Shown piece after piece: positions 1-5,188 of a DNA stretch of 7,016 bases. Numbering within the stretch: the stretch's first letter is position 1; every line of letters begins with the position of its first letter. The position numbers and the translations under genes are program-made. The notes beneath the pieces are model-generated. The model was not told where the DNA came from, did not search any database, and saw nothing but the letters and a program-made list of their open reading frames with translations. Origin of the DNA: Candidatus Woesearchaeota archaeon (lineage in GTDB: Archaea; Nanobdellota; Nanobdellia; Woesearchaeales; J091); assembly GCA_003695045.1 (NCBI GenBank), contig RFJB01000028.1:1-7016 (forward strand). Reading direction: 5' to 3'.

Positions 1-240
1 AAAAGAGTGCCTCTTACATCAGGAAGAACACAGTATCTTGTAAGGGAACTCTACCGCGGCAAACTCACAGGCCACGAAATAAAACACGGTTTTCTGAAAA
101 AAGGCGAATCGGTAAAATTAATCTCCGAGATGAAAGACGGCATACTAATAGCAGATGGTGTAGGAACAGAACACAGAGTGCCTGAGGGAAGCGTGGTCAA
201 AATCATGCCGGCAGACAACCCGTTAAGGGTCTATCTCTGA
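1..240 (+). CDS. C-terminal end of a probable NAD kinase family protein (5' truncated)
   Basis: The frame is open from the first base of the window and ends at TGA 238-240, giving 79 residues of a protein that begins upstream; the GTG at position 7 is not a credible start. The tail ILIADGVG...VPEGSVVKIMPADNPLRVYL resembles the C-terminal beta-sandwich of NAD kinases, where a 'DGQ' turn is followed by a hydrophobic strand and a final 'PLR' segment. The earlier SGRTQYL could correspond to the glycine-rich GSTAY motif of that family, though it is divergent. If so, the enzyme phosphorylates NAD to NADP in the cytoplasm. The catalytic N-terminal half is outside the window, so other members of the NAD kinase/diacylglycerol kinase-like superfamily remain possible. 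Confidence 0.5.
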   Translation, partial: KRVPLTSGRTQYLVRELYRGKLTGHEIKHGFLKKGESVKLISEMKDGILIADGVGTEHRVPEGSVVKIMPADNPLRVYL

Positions 241-293
241 CCTAATCTTTTCCGGTCGGTCACTTTAGCCAGAATGACTTTTCAGAGAGAAAC

Positions 294-302
294 GTTTATA
301 TT
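294..302 (+). promoter_or_regulatory. TATA box for the phosphatase-like gene
   Basis: The sequence GTTTATATT, preceded by the purine-rich GAGAGAAAC (possible BRE), starts 33 bases before ATG 327. Archaeal TATA boxes centre about 26 bases before the transcription start, so the mRNA should begin within a few bases of the ATG and be leaderless. No Shine-Dalgarno is present. Confidence 0.6.
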
Positions 303-326
303 CCGTTATGCAGCATTTCAAAGTGC

Positions 327-632
327 ATGAAAGCCCTTTTCGTATGCAATCAGGGCAGAAACAGGAGCAAAACAGCAGAGATTCTGTTTAAAGAAGCGTT
401 TCAGACGCGTTCTGCCGGTCTTTACGGCGACAATCTCTTGTCAGAAGAGGACATGAAATGGGCTGACGTTGTCTTTGTGATGGAAGAATGGCAGGCCAAT
501 GAGATTGCCAGAAGGTTTCCTTCCCAATACCTGTCTAAAAGAGTCGTCTGCCTGAACATTGATGATGTGTACTCCTTCGGCGACGAGAATCTCAAAAAAG
601 AGCTGATTAAGAGAGTTCGAGAATTCTATTGA
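327..632 (+). CDS. Low-molecular-weight protein tyrosine phosphatase-like protein
   Basis: A 101-residue cytoplasmic protein of the small LMW-phosphatase-like group. The N terminus MKALFVCNQGRNRS has the Cys-X5-Arg-Ser phosphate-binding loop (Cys7, Arg13, Ser14) directly after the first beta strand. It is followed by the SAG motif (residues 29-31) and ADVVFVMEE (46-54), which match the second and third core strands of the family. Asp79, Asp80 and Tyr82 in the IDDVYSF segment are candidates for the general acid and neighbouring aromatic. At about 100 residues it is much shorter than classical LMW-PTPs (about 150) but typical of the short predicted tyrosine phosphatases. The substrate is unknown: phosphotyrosine, phosphoarginine or a small phosphoester are all possible. 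The start at ATG 327 fits the TATA spacing. Its last 26 bases overlap the end of the convergent gene. Confidence 0.8.
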   Translation: MKALFVCNQGRNRSKTAEILFKEAFQTRSAGLYGDNLLSEEDMKWADVVFVMEEWQANEIARRFPSQYLSKRVVCLNIDDVYSFGDENLKKELIKRVREFY

Positions 633-1242
633 CAAGCAAGGCGCCTTTTGAATATGTTATTTTTGCGGGGCTTTCCGTTATTTCGTTATGAATTCCTCTG
701 CTTGCGTCTTCAAGGATTCCGTTTTCAACATCGTATTTGAATCCCTCCAGCTTCAAACCTTCCACTCTGCCAAGCGGAATAAGAGAGACGCTGCTTCCCA
801 CCGGAAAATCAAGCTCGGTTTCTTTTCCTGCAAGGAACAACTCGTTGTACTCGTCGACAATTTTTATCTTAACCTGCGCGTACTTCTTCAAGAGCATTGC
901 TGCAGCAATAAAGTGGTCCCAGCGGGTTCCACAAGCCCCAATAATCGTGATTCTTTCGGCATTTTTGTTTATGCAGTGCCTGATTGCCTTGTCGCAGTCA
1001 GTCGTATTCTGGTCGGAGTCCCTTATTATTCTGTCAGCGTACTTTTCTTCAAGGTCTTTGGGAAGAGAATCAAGGTCGCCGATTATTGCATCAGGTTCCA
1101 CTCCGATGAGTGCAGCGTTCAAAGCGCCGCCGTCAGCGCACACAACATAAACATTCCCTTTCCCAGCCCTTTTTCTCAAATCATTATAGAACGGGCTTTC
1201 ATGATTTACTGTTCCGTTCAGGATTATGATTGCTTCATTCAT
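607..1242 (-). CDS. thiN: Thiamine pyrophosphokinase family protein
   Basis: A 211-residue protein with the ordered motifs of thiamine pyrophosphokinase, which transfers pyrophosphate from ATP to thiamine to make thiamine diphosphate. They are CADGGALNA (35-43), GDLDSL (55-60), DQNTTDCDKA (77-86) and GACGTRWDH (102-110). The aspartates in GDLDS and DQNTTD are the expected Mg-ATP ligands, and GxxGxRxDH is the family's nucleotide-binding turn. The C-terminal beta domain ends with ASRGIHNEIT (180-189) and KGALLV (199-204), corresponding to the usual 'gtSNe' thiamine-side segment, though Ser is replaced here by His at that point. The length is normal for the family. A related archaeal pyrophosphokinase acting on a pterin is the main alternative. 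The ATG at 1242 lies 31 bases after its TATA box, so translation is probably leaderless. Confidence 0.85.
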   Translation of the reverse strand: MNEAIIILNGTVNHESPFYNDLRKRAGKGNVYVVCADGGALNAALIGVEPDAIIGDLDSLPKDLEEKYADRIIRDSDQNTTDCDKAIRHCINKNAERITIIGACGTRWDHFIAAAMLLKKYAQVKIKIVDEYNELFLAGKETELDFPVGSSVSLIPLGRVEGLKLEGFKYDVENGILEDASRGIHNEITESPAKITYSKGALLVNRILELS

Positions 1243-1264
1243 GATTCTGTGTTTTTCATGCCTT

Positions 1265-1273
1265 CATAAATAG
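1265..1273 (-). promoter_or_regulatory. TATA box for the thiN-type gene
   Basis: On the minus strand CTATTTATG begins 31 bases before ATG 1242, which puts the predicted transcription start at or just before the start codon. It sits back to back with the promoter of the CBS gene; the two TATA boxes are about 21 bases apart. Confidence 0.5.
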
Positions 1274-1294
1274 CTTTTGTTGTCCTTCAGAAAA

Positions 1295-1303
1295 CTTTAA
1301 ATA
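1295..1303 (+). promoter_or_regulatory. TATA box for the CBS-domain gene
   Basis: CTTTAAATA, inside AAAACTTTAAATACTGG, starts exactly 33 bases before ATG 1328, predicting a leaderless transcript. The same core with one change (AAAACTTTATATACTG) recurs at 4241-4256. Confidence 0.65.
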
Positions 1304-1327
1304 CTGGAAAAATGTGGTTTTACAATC

Positions 1328-1807
1328 ATGAAGAAGGTCCGCGACTTTATGAGCACTTCCGTGCATGCCATTGAAGTTGGGAGTTCTGTTCACGACGCAG
1401 CCCTCCTGATGGCTGACAAGTCCATAAGCTGCCTCATTGTAACGAAGAACGGAGAGCCGGAAGGCATAATCACCGAGAGGGACCTCATAAGGAAGATTCT
1501 TGCCAAAGGCAGAAGCATGAAGGGCACTAAGGTAGAGGACATAATGACCTCTCCGCTTATAACAGTGGATCCTGAAGACGACCTGGGGCATGTAAGCTTG
1601 TTGATGAAAGAGAAGGGCATAAGGCGCCTCCCGGTTATGAGCGAGGGAAAACTGATTGGCATAGTAACGCAGACGGACGTTGTAAAAATAACCCATGAAC
1701 TTCACGAGAAGCACAAAAAAATGGAGTTCTACCAGAACCTTCAAAGTGGCATAGTTCTCATAGCATTGATTCTCACGATAATCCTGCTTTACAAGATTCT
1801 CTCCTGA
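1328..1807 (+). CDS. Two-CBS-domain protein with C-terminal membrane anchor
   Basis: A 159-residue protein. Two CBS repeats form one Bateman module: CBS1 about 5-60, ending GIITERDL (46-53), and CBS2 about 66-122, with the typical VEDIMTSPLITV opening (69-80) and GIVTQTDVV (111-119). Such modules bind adenosyl ligands (AMP, ATP, SAM and similar) and act as sensors; the ligand cannot be told from the sequence. A charged, probably helical linker (about 123-138, rich in His, Lys and Glu) leads to a hydrophobic segment, IVLIALILTIILLY (142-155), four residues from the C terminus. There is no N-terminal signal, so it looks tail-anchored with the sensor in the cytoplasm. No catalytic domain is attached. 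The leaderless ATG is supported by TATA spacing. Confidence 0.88.
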   Translation: MKKVRDFMSTSVHAIEVGSSVHDAALLMADKSISCLIVTKNGEPEGIITERDLIRKILAKGRSMKGTKVEDIMTSPLITVDPEDDLGHVSLLMKEKGIRRLPVMSEGKLIGIVTQTDVVKITHELHEKHKKMEFYQNLQSGIVLIALILTIILLYKILS

Positions 1808-1819
1808 TTATCCAATCAG
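1804..1819 (+). other. Small hairpin at the 3' end of the CBS gene
   Basis: CTGATT-ATCC-AATCAG is a perfect 6-bp stem with a 4-base loop that includes the TGA stop (1805-1807). No T-tract follows directly, so it is not a clear terminator; it may protect the mRNA end or be chance. Confidence 0.3.
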
Positions 1820-1877
1820 TCCAGGCATGAGGAATTTTCGGCATTCTGGCTTGACATCTATCTATTACACTGCAGAA

Positions 1878-1893
1878 TAATCCATAATAAGAA
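1878..1893 (-). terminator. Probable T-rich 3' end of the SRP RNA
   Basis: Immediately after the terminal helix the minus strand reads TTCTTATTATGGATTA. It is T-rich but interrupted, which is compatible with archaeal U-tract termination without being diagnostic. Confidence 0.3.
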
Positions 1894-2180
1894 GGGTTGG
1901 GCGAGCACGCCAGCGGATGAGACGCACGCCGGGCCCCAGAGGCAACCCTTTGAGGTTCTCGTTTCCGCTACCCTGCAAGCACCGGTCCAATCCGTTAGGG
2001 CTGCTGCATTCCTGCCCTGACCCGGTTCCGGAAAGGAACAGCCCCGCAGGACAGAAAGTCATCGTCCCACAAAGGACCTCAGGGGAGGCGCGGCCCGCTC
2101 CGCCGGCTTCGGCCCCGCCGTATAGTCCGTTTGCGGTGGCAGGAGAGGACTAACCTCCCGGCCTAGCTCGCCCAACCCCC
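1894..2180 (-). ncRNA. ffs: Signal recognition particle RNA (7S / SRP RNA, archaeal type)
   Basis: This is the RNA scaffold of the signal recognition particle, which binds SRP19 and SRP54 and targets nascent membrane and secreted proteins. The ends pair perfectly: GGGTTGGGCGAGC (2178-2166) with GCTCGCCCAACCC (1906-1894), a 13-bp helix as in archaeal helix 1/5. Just inside is CTAGGCCGGGAGG and later GGGGCCGAAGCC, as in the Alu-domain part of archaeal SRP RNAs. The SRP54-binding helix 8 lies at 1999-2022, with GGGTCAGG on one side, a GGAA tetraloop closed by GCA/TGC (AGGAATGC), and AGCAGCCC on the other. The 287-nt length is normal for archaea. The ends are set by the terminal helix and may be off by a few bases. 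It occupies most of an otherwise gene-free 520-base interval. Confidence 0.93.
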
Positions 2181-2195
2181 AGGAAACAGGGATTA

Positions 2196-2210
2196 TATTA
2201 AAAAGCTTTC
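2196..2210 (-). promoter_or_regulatory. BRE/TATA promoter of the SRP RNA gene
   Basis: On the minus strand GAAAGCTTTTTAATA combines a purine BRE-like element (GAAAG) with a TATA box beginning about 25 bases before the first base of the SRP RNA terminal helix (2180). This fits a transcription start at about 2176-2180. Confidence 0.6.
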
Positions 2211-2263
2211 CCAGAAACCAGTTTTTTGACTGCGATTCACGTTATTACGCATTCTCAAGGAAA

Positions 2264-2272
2264 TATTTAAAT
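2264..2272 (+). promoter_or_regulatory. TATA box for the metallo-beta-lactamase-fold gene
   Basis: ATTTAAATA within GGAAATATTTAAATAG, with GGAAAT as a possible BRE, starts 64 bases before ATG 2328. The predicted transcription start is near 2292-2296, leaving a leader of about 30-35 bases that carries a Shine-Dalgarno. This differs from the leaderless pattern of most neighbours. Confidence 0.6.
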
Positions 2273-2327
2273 AGCCCCGTAGCATATTCTGATATGTTGA
2301 GCGCTCAGCGCTTCCCGGGGGGTGAAC

Positions 2328-3164
2328 ATGACAGAACAGAAAATTGTATTTCTCGGCACCGGTGGAGACCCGATAGTGGTCGGAGGCCAGATAAGGGCTT
2401 CAGGGGGCATCATAGTCCGGCATGGAGAAACACAGCTCCACATTGACCCCGGTCCGGGAGCGCTTGTCATGGAAAAAGTGTTCGGGGTGAACCCAAGAAG
2501 CACAACAGCCATTCTCTGTTCGCACAATCACCTTAATCATGCAAACGACCTCAACGCTGTCATCAGCGCGCTGACGCACTCCGGTCTTGACACTTACGGA
2601 GTCCTTGTTGCTCCAGCCAGCGTAATCCAGTCAGATGTCTCTTCGGAAGGCGCAGCACAAAACTATCCCTCACTGGGGGCGTTTGCCAGAAGATGGCTTG
2701 AAAGAATAATCATTGTGGAACCCGGAAAAAGAGTGGCAGTGAACGAGGTTGACATAACCGCTTCTCCGACAGTCCATTCCGATTCTGCGGGCGTCGGCTT
2801 CAAGATTGTTACTCCCGACTTCTCCCTCGGATACACCTCTGACACAGAATACGACAAGTCCGTATCCGAAGCTTTCAGGGAGACGGACATCCTGATTCTC
2901 AATGTTGTGGCTCCATTCGGAGTCAAAGTCAAGGGACAGCTCAGCAGCGAGGACGCAGCCAGAATCCTCTCAGAGGTGAAGCCGACCCTCGGCATAATAA
3001 CGCACTTCGGGATAAAGATGCTCTCTGCCGATCCTCTGCACGAAGCGAGAAAGATACAAAAGGAATCAGGCGTCCAGACGATAGCCGCGAAGGACGGCAT
3101 GACCATAGACCCTGTTTCTTACTCTGCAAGATTGAAGCAGAAAACCCTCAAGCATTTCAAGTAG
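2328..3164 (+). CDS. Metallo-beta-lactamase-fold hydrolase with an HxHxNH metal motif
   Basis: A 278-residue cytoplasmic protein of the metallo-beta-lactamase superfamily, in the branch that includes RNase Z-like and PhnP-like hydrolases. The N-terminal strand IVFLGTGGDP and LHIDPGPGALV (38-48) are typical. The metal motif normally HxHxDH reads SHNHLNH (His66, His68, Asn70, His71), so the Asp that usually binds the second metal is Asn. The remaining ligand positions look intact: His150 in PTVHSDSAGVGFKI, Asp172 in GYTSDTEY and His226 in ITHFGIKML. The substrate is unknown. ATG 2328 is chosen because GGGGGGTGA (2317-2325) lies just upstream, although the 3-base gap after GGTG is shorter than at the other two SD-led genes here. 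The in-frame GTG at 2322 lies inside the SD and is less likely. Confidence 0.85.
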   Translation: MTEQKIVFLGTGGDPIVVGGQIRASGGIIVRHGETQLHIDPGPGALVMEKVFGVNPRSTTAILCSHNHLNHANDLNAVISALTHSGLDTYGVLVAPASVIQSDVSSEGAAQNYPSLGAFARRWLERIIIVEPGKRVAVNEVDITASPTVHSDSAGVGFKIVTPDFSLGYTSDTEYDKSVSEAFRETDILILNVVAPFGVKVKGQLSSEDAARILSEVKPTLGIITHFGIKMLSADPLHEARKIQKESGVQTIAAKDGMTIDPVSYSARLKQKTLKHFK

Positions 3165-3182
3165 CATGCATGCTGCCCGCGT

Positions 3183-4136
3183 TCAGAGGAAAAGAATTCT
3201 GTTAAGCACAAACACTATCACATATCCGAGAAAGCATCCTGCTGAAAGGAACGGCATCGCGGGATAGAATTTCCCCTTCTGGCCGAAGCGCATGAGCAGG
3301 AAAAGCGCGAGTGTGCTTGCGAGAACTATTATCAGGGTTTCCAGGCGCGAAATCCAGACCGGAATCCCGCCGAGAAGAAGCGTCTTCATCACAACGCCTG
3401 CGAATATCAGCGGAAAGCCGACGTCTCCACCACCTAAAATTGCTGTCTTGACAGTTCCGCTGCCCGTTTTTTTCTCAACCGTCGGCTTTATAACAACCTT
3501 CCTGCCGGAAGATGCTTTTCTTCCTTTTTGCGGTCTGCCCTTGAAGTAGGGGATGAGGATTCCCGCGAACATCTGCTCTTTTGTCTGGCTCTGCGCCATT
3601 GTAATCATGTGCTTGCTCTTCCACACGGCATACATGTCATAAAGGGAGATAAGCACAAGCAGCATGAGCGCGGAGAAGATATTGATGAGAGGCACAAATA
3701 TTGCCGCGATGCCGCCATACATGAAGACCTCGCTTATGTTGTGAATCCAGAAGTTGGGCCGGTATATCTTCATGAAAGCCGCTGCAAGAGCGACTGCAAG
3801 AGCGACGCTCTGCGGAAGGAATGCTGCAAACGCAACAGTAAGCGTCAATGAGACAGACATGAAAAACCAGAACCTCCACAGGCGCATCTTTCTCATCCTT
3901 ATAAGCGCGAGCACAAGAAGGGTGCCTATTATGACAGCGAACATAATCCAGATGAATGAAGTGTTCTGCTCAACATCAGGCCTTGGCGTGTCAAACGGCA
4001 GCGTTCTGAATGTCTCGTTCCCTGATGAAATGCTCGTTTCGTAGTCGAGATAGCTGTCAACTATTGCCAGGCCTACAATCTGGGAAACGAAGAAAATCCC
4101 GATAAGAACTGCTAATATGCTGGGCTCGTGCTTCAT
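3183..4136 (-). CDS. Presenilin/signal-peptide-peptidase-like intramembrane aspartyl protease (GxGD, family A22)
   Basis: A 317-residue polytopic membrane protein with about nine hydrophobic segments: roughly 8-28, 61-80, 89-107, 110-123, 135-153, 155-172, 232-252, 262-282 and 294-312. The two catalytic aspartates sit where the family expects them: Asp167 in SLYDMYAVW (the YD motif of TM6) and Asp238 in LGGGDVGFP (the GxGD motif of TM7). The C-terminal PAL motif appears as YPAMPFLSAG (Pro292-Ala293-Met294-Pro295), with Met in place of Leu. Between TM6 and TM7 is a hydrophilic loop (about 173-230) rich in Lys and Arg. The family cleaves substrates, often signal-peptide remnants, inside the membrane. 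The gene converges on the hydrolase gene with an 18-base gap. The ATG fits a leaderless start. Only the substrate is open. Confidence 0.9.
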   Translation of the reverse strand: MKHEPSILAVLIGIFFVSQIVGLAIVDSYLDYETSISSGNETFRTLPFDTPRPDVEQNTSFIWIMFAVIIGTLLVLALIRMRKMRLWRFWFFMSVSLTLTVAFAAFLPQSVALAVALAAAFMKIYRPNFWIHNISEVFMYGGIAAIFVPLINIFSALMLLVLISLYDMYAVWKSKHMITMAQSQTKEQMFAGILIPYFKGRPQKGRKASSGRKVVIKPTVEKKTGSGTVKTAILGGGDVGFPLIFAGVVMKTLLLGGIPVWISRLETLIIVLASTLALFLLMRFGQKGKFYPAMPFLSAGCFLGYVIVFVLNRILFL

Positions 4137-4160
4137 TATTCCCTAATCTTCCGGATTTGG

Positions 4161-4170
4161 TTTTTAATAC
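4161..4170 (-). promoter_or_regulatory. TATA box for the presenilin-like gene
   Basis: On the minus strand GTATTAAAAA begins 34 bases before ATG 4136, which predicts a leaderless or nearly leaderless transcript. Confidence 0.5.
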
Positions 4171-4240
4171 TATCGCTGGTTTTTTCTCTCATTATGTTGA
4201 GTTTCCCTTTTTTGGACATAAAAAGAACTTGTTCTTTCCA

Positions 4241-4256
4241 AAAACTTTATATACTG
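4241..4256 (+). promoter_or_regulatory. Strong TATA promoter driving the 4275-4520 leader
   Basis: AAAACTTTATATACTG is nearly identical to the CBS-gene promoter at 1291-1306. The core CTTTATATA begins at 4245, so transcription should start at about 4273-4277. There is no long ORF directly downstream; the first conventional gene starts at 4521. Confidence 0.65.
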
Positions 4257-4277
4257 CCACGATGTTTTTTTTCCGCC

Positions 4278-4319
4278 ATGACACGAACAAGTGATTGCCT
4301 TTGGCGTCTGCAAAACTGA
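4278..4319 (+). CDS. Leaderless 13-codon mini-ORF at the start of the leader
   Basis: ATG 4278 to TGA 4317-4319 encodes MTRTSDCLWRLQN. The ATG lies exactly 33 bases after the first base of its TATA core, the same distance as for the confirmed-looking leaderless genes at 327 and 1328. It is therefore placed where a ribosome would start on this transcript. The peptide has one Trp. It may be a leader peptide, a decoy ORF, or a chance ATG at the 5' end of a noncoding RNA. Confidence 0.3.
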   Translation: MTRTSDCLWRLQN

Positions 4320-4371
4320 TTTTCTCATCTGCATAGTTCGTGTTCTGCGCTCATTTCTTGACGACCTCTTC

Positions 4372-4419
4372 ATGCACAGAAACCCCTATGTCTATGCTCT
4401 CCAGTGGGTGTGGCGCTGA
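4372..4419 (+). CDS. Possible second mini-ORF overlapping the anti-SD arm
   Basis: ATG 4372 to TGA 4417-4419 encodes the 15-residue MHRNPYVYALQWVWR. The codons CTC CAG TGG are the very bases (4399-4407) that can pair with the downstream Shine-Dalgarno stretch, and two Trp codons lie at the end. No Shine-Dalgarno precedes this ATG, so translation is uncertain. Confidence 0.2.
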   Translation: MHRNPYVYALQWVWR

Positions 4420-4511
4420 ATTCTGAATTGCATATGCTTAACACAAACAACGAAGCACCAGGGCGGTGCTTCTTTTCATTTCCTTTTTTACAAACCAAAA
4501 AACCACTGGAG
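4399..4511 (+). promoter_or_regulatory. Shine-Dalgarno-sequestering helix (9-bp inverted repeat)
   Basis: CTCCAGTGG at 4399-4407 and CCACTGGAG at 4503-4511 are perfect reverse complements, extendable by one T-G pair (4398/4512). The downstream arm covers GGAG of the GGAGGT Shine-Dalgarno (4508-4513). If the helix forms, ribosome access to ATG 4521 would be blocked. The enclosed 95 bases include the terminator-like hairpin. Confidence 0.45.
4452..4491 (+). terminator. Terminator-like hairpin with T-tracts inside the leader
   Basis: GAAGCACC (4452-4459) and GGTGCTTC (4465-4472) form a perfect 8-bp stem around the loop AGGGC. It is followed at once by TTTT and then by CATTTCCTTTTTTA. This has the form of an intrinsic terminator and lies only 36 bases before the next gene's Shine-Dalgarno, so it could end a small RNA or act as an attenuator. 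Confidence 0.5.
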
Positions 4512-4513
4512 GT
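4508..4513 (+). promoter_or_regulatory. Shine-Dalgarno deciding the 4521 start
   Basis: GGAGGT is followed by three in-frame ATGs at 4515, 4518 and 4521. The first is too close. The spacing to 4521 matches that of the SD-led gene at 6365, with ATG 4518 the close alternative. Confidence 0.65.
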
Positions 4514-4520
4514 AATGATG

Positions 4521-5132
4521 ATGAAAAATGATTTTGAACTCAGAATACGACAATTTGACAAGTCAATATTCGGAAACCACGAAGCGAGAGAGCTTCTGAA
4601 GAATGCAGACGAGGTGCTCTTCCTGTACGGCACAGCCCCGGGTCCCGGATTCAGCGACAGCAATTACGTGCTTGCGGAAATAAAGGCGCCTTCAGGAGCT
4701 GCAAACTACTTCCTTAATGCCGACGGCTCCTACAGGGCAGCGAGAGAGCCGCCAGCAGGAATCACGAAAGCCACAGCAGACAATTACCAGCACGTCAGGA
4801 GAAACAAGCCGCTTGAAAAGGTTTTGAGCGAAGCCCCGCGCCTGCTCGAGAACGCCGAGGCAAAGCAGTATCTTGAGTCGCTTGTAGGAGACCCAAGAGA
4901 AGATATGCACTACATAGCAGATGCCGAGGTGGTTTCCGGCCTGTTTTTCAACGAGCCGTTCAGCGTCGTTTCCCTTAAACCCAGGCAGGAAGAAAGCATC
5001 TACTATCTGTCAGTAGGCGGCGACGAGTACAGAAGGGACGACAAGCTGGGAGCCATACTCGCAAAGTATGGAAAAGACCGCATTCCACCCATCCCGAGAG
5101 CTCCGTGGATACCCGTGATTCTCGGAATGTAG
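4521..5132 (+). CDS. Hypothetical soluble protein with a possible internal duplication
   Basis: A 203-residue protein that I do not recognise. It has no signal peptide or membrane helix and is rich in charged residues, with a proline-rich tail (RIPPIPRAPWIP, 187-198). Two halves look alike: a helix, then ADEVLFLYG...NYFLNADGSYRAAR (29-75), and again a helix, then ADAEVVSGLFF...IYYLSVGGDEYRRDD (133-174). Each pairs a hydrophobic strand with a Y-hydrophobic-x-x-(G)-G/D-x-Y-R hairpin. No catalytic motif is evident. The frame stays open upstream to 4362 and a GTG exists at 4404, but that extension would translate the terminator-like hairpin and lacks an SD, so I start at 4521. A T-rich stretch (5143-5160) follows the stop. 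Confidence 0.75.
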   Translation: MKNDFELRIRQFDKSIFGNHEARELLKNADEVLFLYGTAPGPGFSDSNYVLAEIKAPSGAANYFLNADGSYRAAREPPAGITKATADNYQHVRRNKPLEKVLSEAPRLLENAEAKQYLESLVGDPREDMHYIADAEVVSGLFFNEPFSVVSLKPRQEESIYYLSVGGDEYRRDDKLGAILAKYGKDRIPPIPRAPWIPVILGM

Positions 5133-5142
5133 CCGGGATGCG

Positions 5143-5160
5143 TTATTTTTTATTTTTTTA
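5143..5160 (+). terminator. T-rich terminator after the 4521 gene
   Basis: TTATTTTTTATTTTTTTA lies 10 bases after the stop codon, has no strong stem, and resembles archaeal U-tract terminators. It separates this gene from trpS. Confidence 0.55.
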
Positions 5161-5188
5161 TGAGGTCTTTCCCTCTCTGACTCGCAAA

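Larger units (their letters stand above)
4275..4520 (+). ncRNA. Candidate structured 5' leader or small RNA upstream of the 4521 gene
   Basis: This region lacks a conventional gene but has a promoter and several paired segments. ACACGAAC (4281-4288) pairs with GTTCGTGT (4336-4343). CTCCAGTGG (4399-4407) is exactly complementary to CCACTGGAG (4503-4511), which contains most of the Shine-Dalgarno of the next gene. Between these arms is a GC-rich hairpin followed by T-tracts (4452-4491). Either the transcript reads through as a roughly 245-base regulated leader, or most of it ends at the hairpin as a small RNA of about 200 bases. No known RNA family was recognised. Most archaeal genes in this window are leaderless, so such a long leader stands out. 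Confidence 0.5.

Noticed and set aside
688..1269. Long plus-strand open frames opposite the thiN-type gene
   Set aside because: The minus frame carries all the thiamine pyrophosphokinase motifs; the plus translations resemble no protein family.
1917..2153. Plus-strand 78-codon open frame and a minus-strand 65-codon frame within 1865-2153
   Set aside because: They lie in the SRP RNA gene; the GC-rich paired sequence explains the open frames.
3164..3173. GCATGCATGC palindrome between the convergent genes
   Set aside because: Short and without a T-tract; no reason to call it a terminator or a site.
4278..4345. C/D box or H/ACA guide RNA, or a tRNA
   Set aside because: GTGATTG and CTGA are present, but there is no good second box pair or terminal stem, no ACA after the stem, and no tRNA cloverleaf.
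4128..4373. Open frames of 63 (+) and 67 (-) codons before the leader
   Set aside because: Low-complexity or highly basic translations that overlap two promoters and have no start signal.
4404..4520. Extended GTG start for the 203-residue protein
   Set aside because: No SD; the extra residues would translate the terminator-like hairpin and T-tracts, while a good SD precedes 4521.
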